From positions 467,001-531,000 of the forward strand of contig JADFUC010001307.1 of assembly GCA_019722365.1 (NCBI GenBank): a DNA stretch of 64,000 bases, given 5' to 3'. Below are positions 63,516-64,000 of this stretch, piece by piece. Below the pieces are notes generated by a model, which saw only the letters and a list, made by a program, of their open reading frames with translations, did no database searches and was not told the origin of the DNA. The stretch comes from Lithospermum erythrorhizon. Taxonomy: Eukaryota > Streptophyta > Magnoliopsida > Boraginales > Boraginaceae. The translations under genes and the position numbers were made by a program. The stretch's first letter is position 1; every line of letters starts with the position of its first letter.

Positions 63516-64000
63516 GTAAAGTATCTATTTTATGGTTGGCTGAATTTCTTGTTTTTCATTTGTATTAAACTCTTGGATAAAAATTCAAGCTTTGTTGGAA
63601 ATGGAACGAATCAAAAAATGGCTTCGTTGTCTATTGTGAAGTAGTAGATATTATTTGCAAGTCACTCTTGGGCAAATAGTTATCATGTGGGTAAGGACCT
63701 AAGGTTGTGTACTATTCGATTTAGTGCTCTTCCGATATCACTGTATTTAAGTTAATTAACATAATAGCATTTACCTTGAATTTTATGCATTCATGAAAGA
63801 TATTGAGTTGAAATGTTGAAACTAAACCATTCAATTTGGAAAAATGTGGAAAGCAAAAAAAAACTGATTTGGTCTATGACGAACACACTGAAAAATCCTT
63901 TAATCTTCTTACAATTTTGCATTAAATAATCTTACTTCTGTATGCAAAAAAAAAAAAAACCGTGCTTGAAGAACAGATGTTGATGAGGTTGGTTGGTGTT
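63516..64000 (+). other. Intron 1 of the phosphatase-like gene (part)
   Basis: No second exon is recognisable before the window ends. A poly-A run at about 63,945-63,959 and AT-rich sequence are all that is seen. Confidence 0.55.

Overview
This window is nuclear DNA from a flowering plant. Its genes have many short exons with GT-AG introns, separated by long AT-rich stretches full of DNA transposons, MITEs, SINEs and LTR remnants. The gene set (RABD2 GTPase, DYW-type PPR protein, RGG/Stm1-like RNA-binding protein, ribosomal protein eS4, RETICULATA-related plastid protein, 2-carboxyarabinitol-1-phosphatase-like protein, BAHD acyltransferase) fits a eudicot. Caryophyllales is a tentative guess from general repeat flavour only. 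Exon coordinates were read by hand; for the RAB, RGG, eS4 and RETICULATA-related genes the exon lengths sum to an exact number of codons.

Layout. 1-1.4 kb: nothing recognised. 1.47-4.04 kb (+): FAD-dependent monooxygenase whose C-terminus looks replaced. 4.9-7.85 kb (+): RABD2/Rab1 GTPase, eight exons. 9.25-11.2 kb (-): intronless DYW PPR gene. 12.2-15.9 kb (-): RGG-repeat RNA-binding protein, seven exons. 16-39 kb: gene desert. It holds a 3.5 kb hAT element with a perfect 8-bp target duplication (17,781-21,315), a SINE (about 22.96 kb), a likely LTR fragment (24.4-25.0 kb), a decayed ERF transcription-factor pseudogene (25.1-25.8 kb, -), a long inverted repeat/foldback (26.5-27.5 kb) and a degenerate CACTA (En/Spm) element with TNP2 remnants (about 27.6-33.6 kb).

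39.1-41.5 kb (+): ribosomal protein eS4, whose first coding exon is only the ATG. 42.15-42.5 kb (+): small unknown protein with a possible N-myristoylation site. 44.6-44.8 kb: tRNA-derived SINE inside a duplicated block. 45.7-47.05 kb (+): BAHD N-acyltransferase resembling agmatine coumaroyltransferase. 47,656-53,134: a 5.5 kb hAT element with GC-rich ends, repeat arrays near both ends and a broken transposase. 53.7-58.0 kb (+): RETICULATA-related plastid protein with two Stowaway MITEs in intron 1. 58,572-58,985: non-autonomous hAT MITE. 60,528-61,488: solo LTR with a perfect 5-bp target duplication. 63.1 kb to the end (+): first exon of a 2-carboxy-D-arabinitol-1-phosphatase-like gene.

The genes are separate plant transcription units, not an operon, with no evident shared pathway. 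The most informative material is the transposon archaeology: three hAT insertions with readable target duplications, a CACTA next to a foldback, and two damaged host genes (ERF and FAD monooxygenase). I found no convincing wholly new system.
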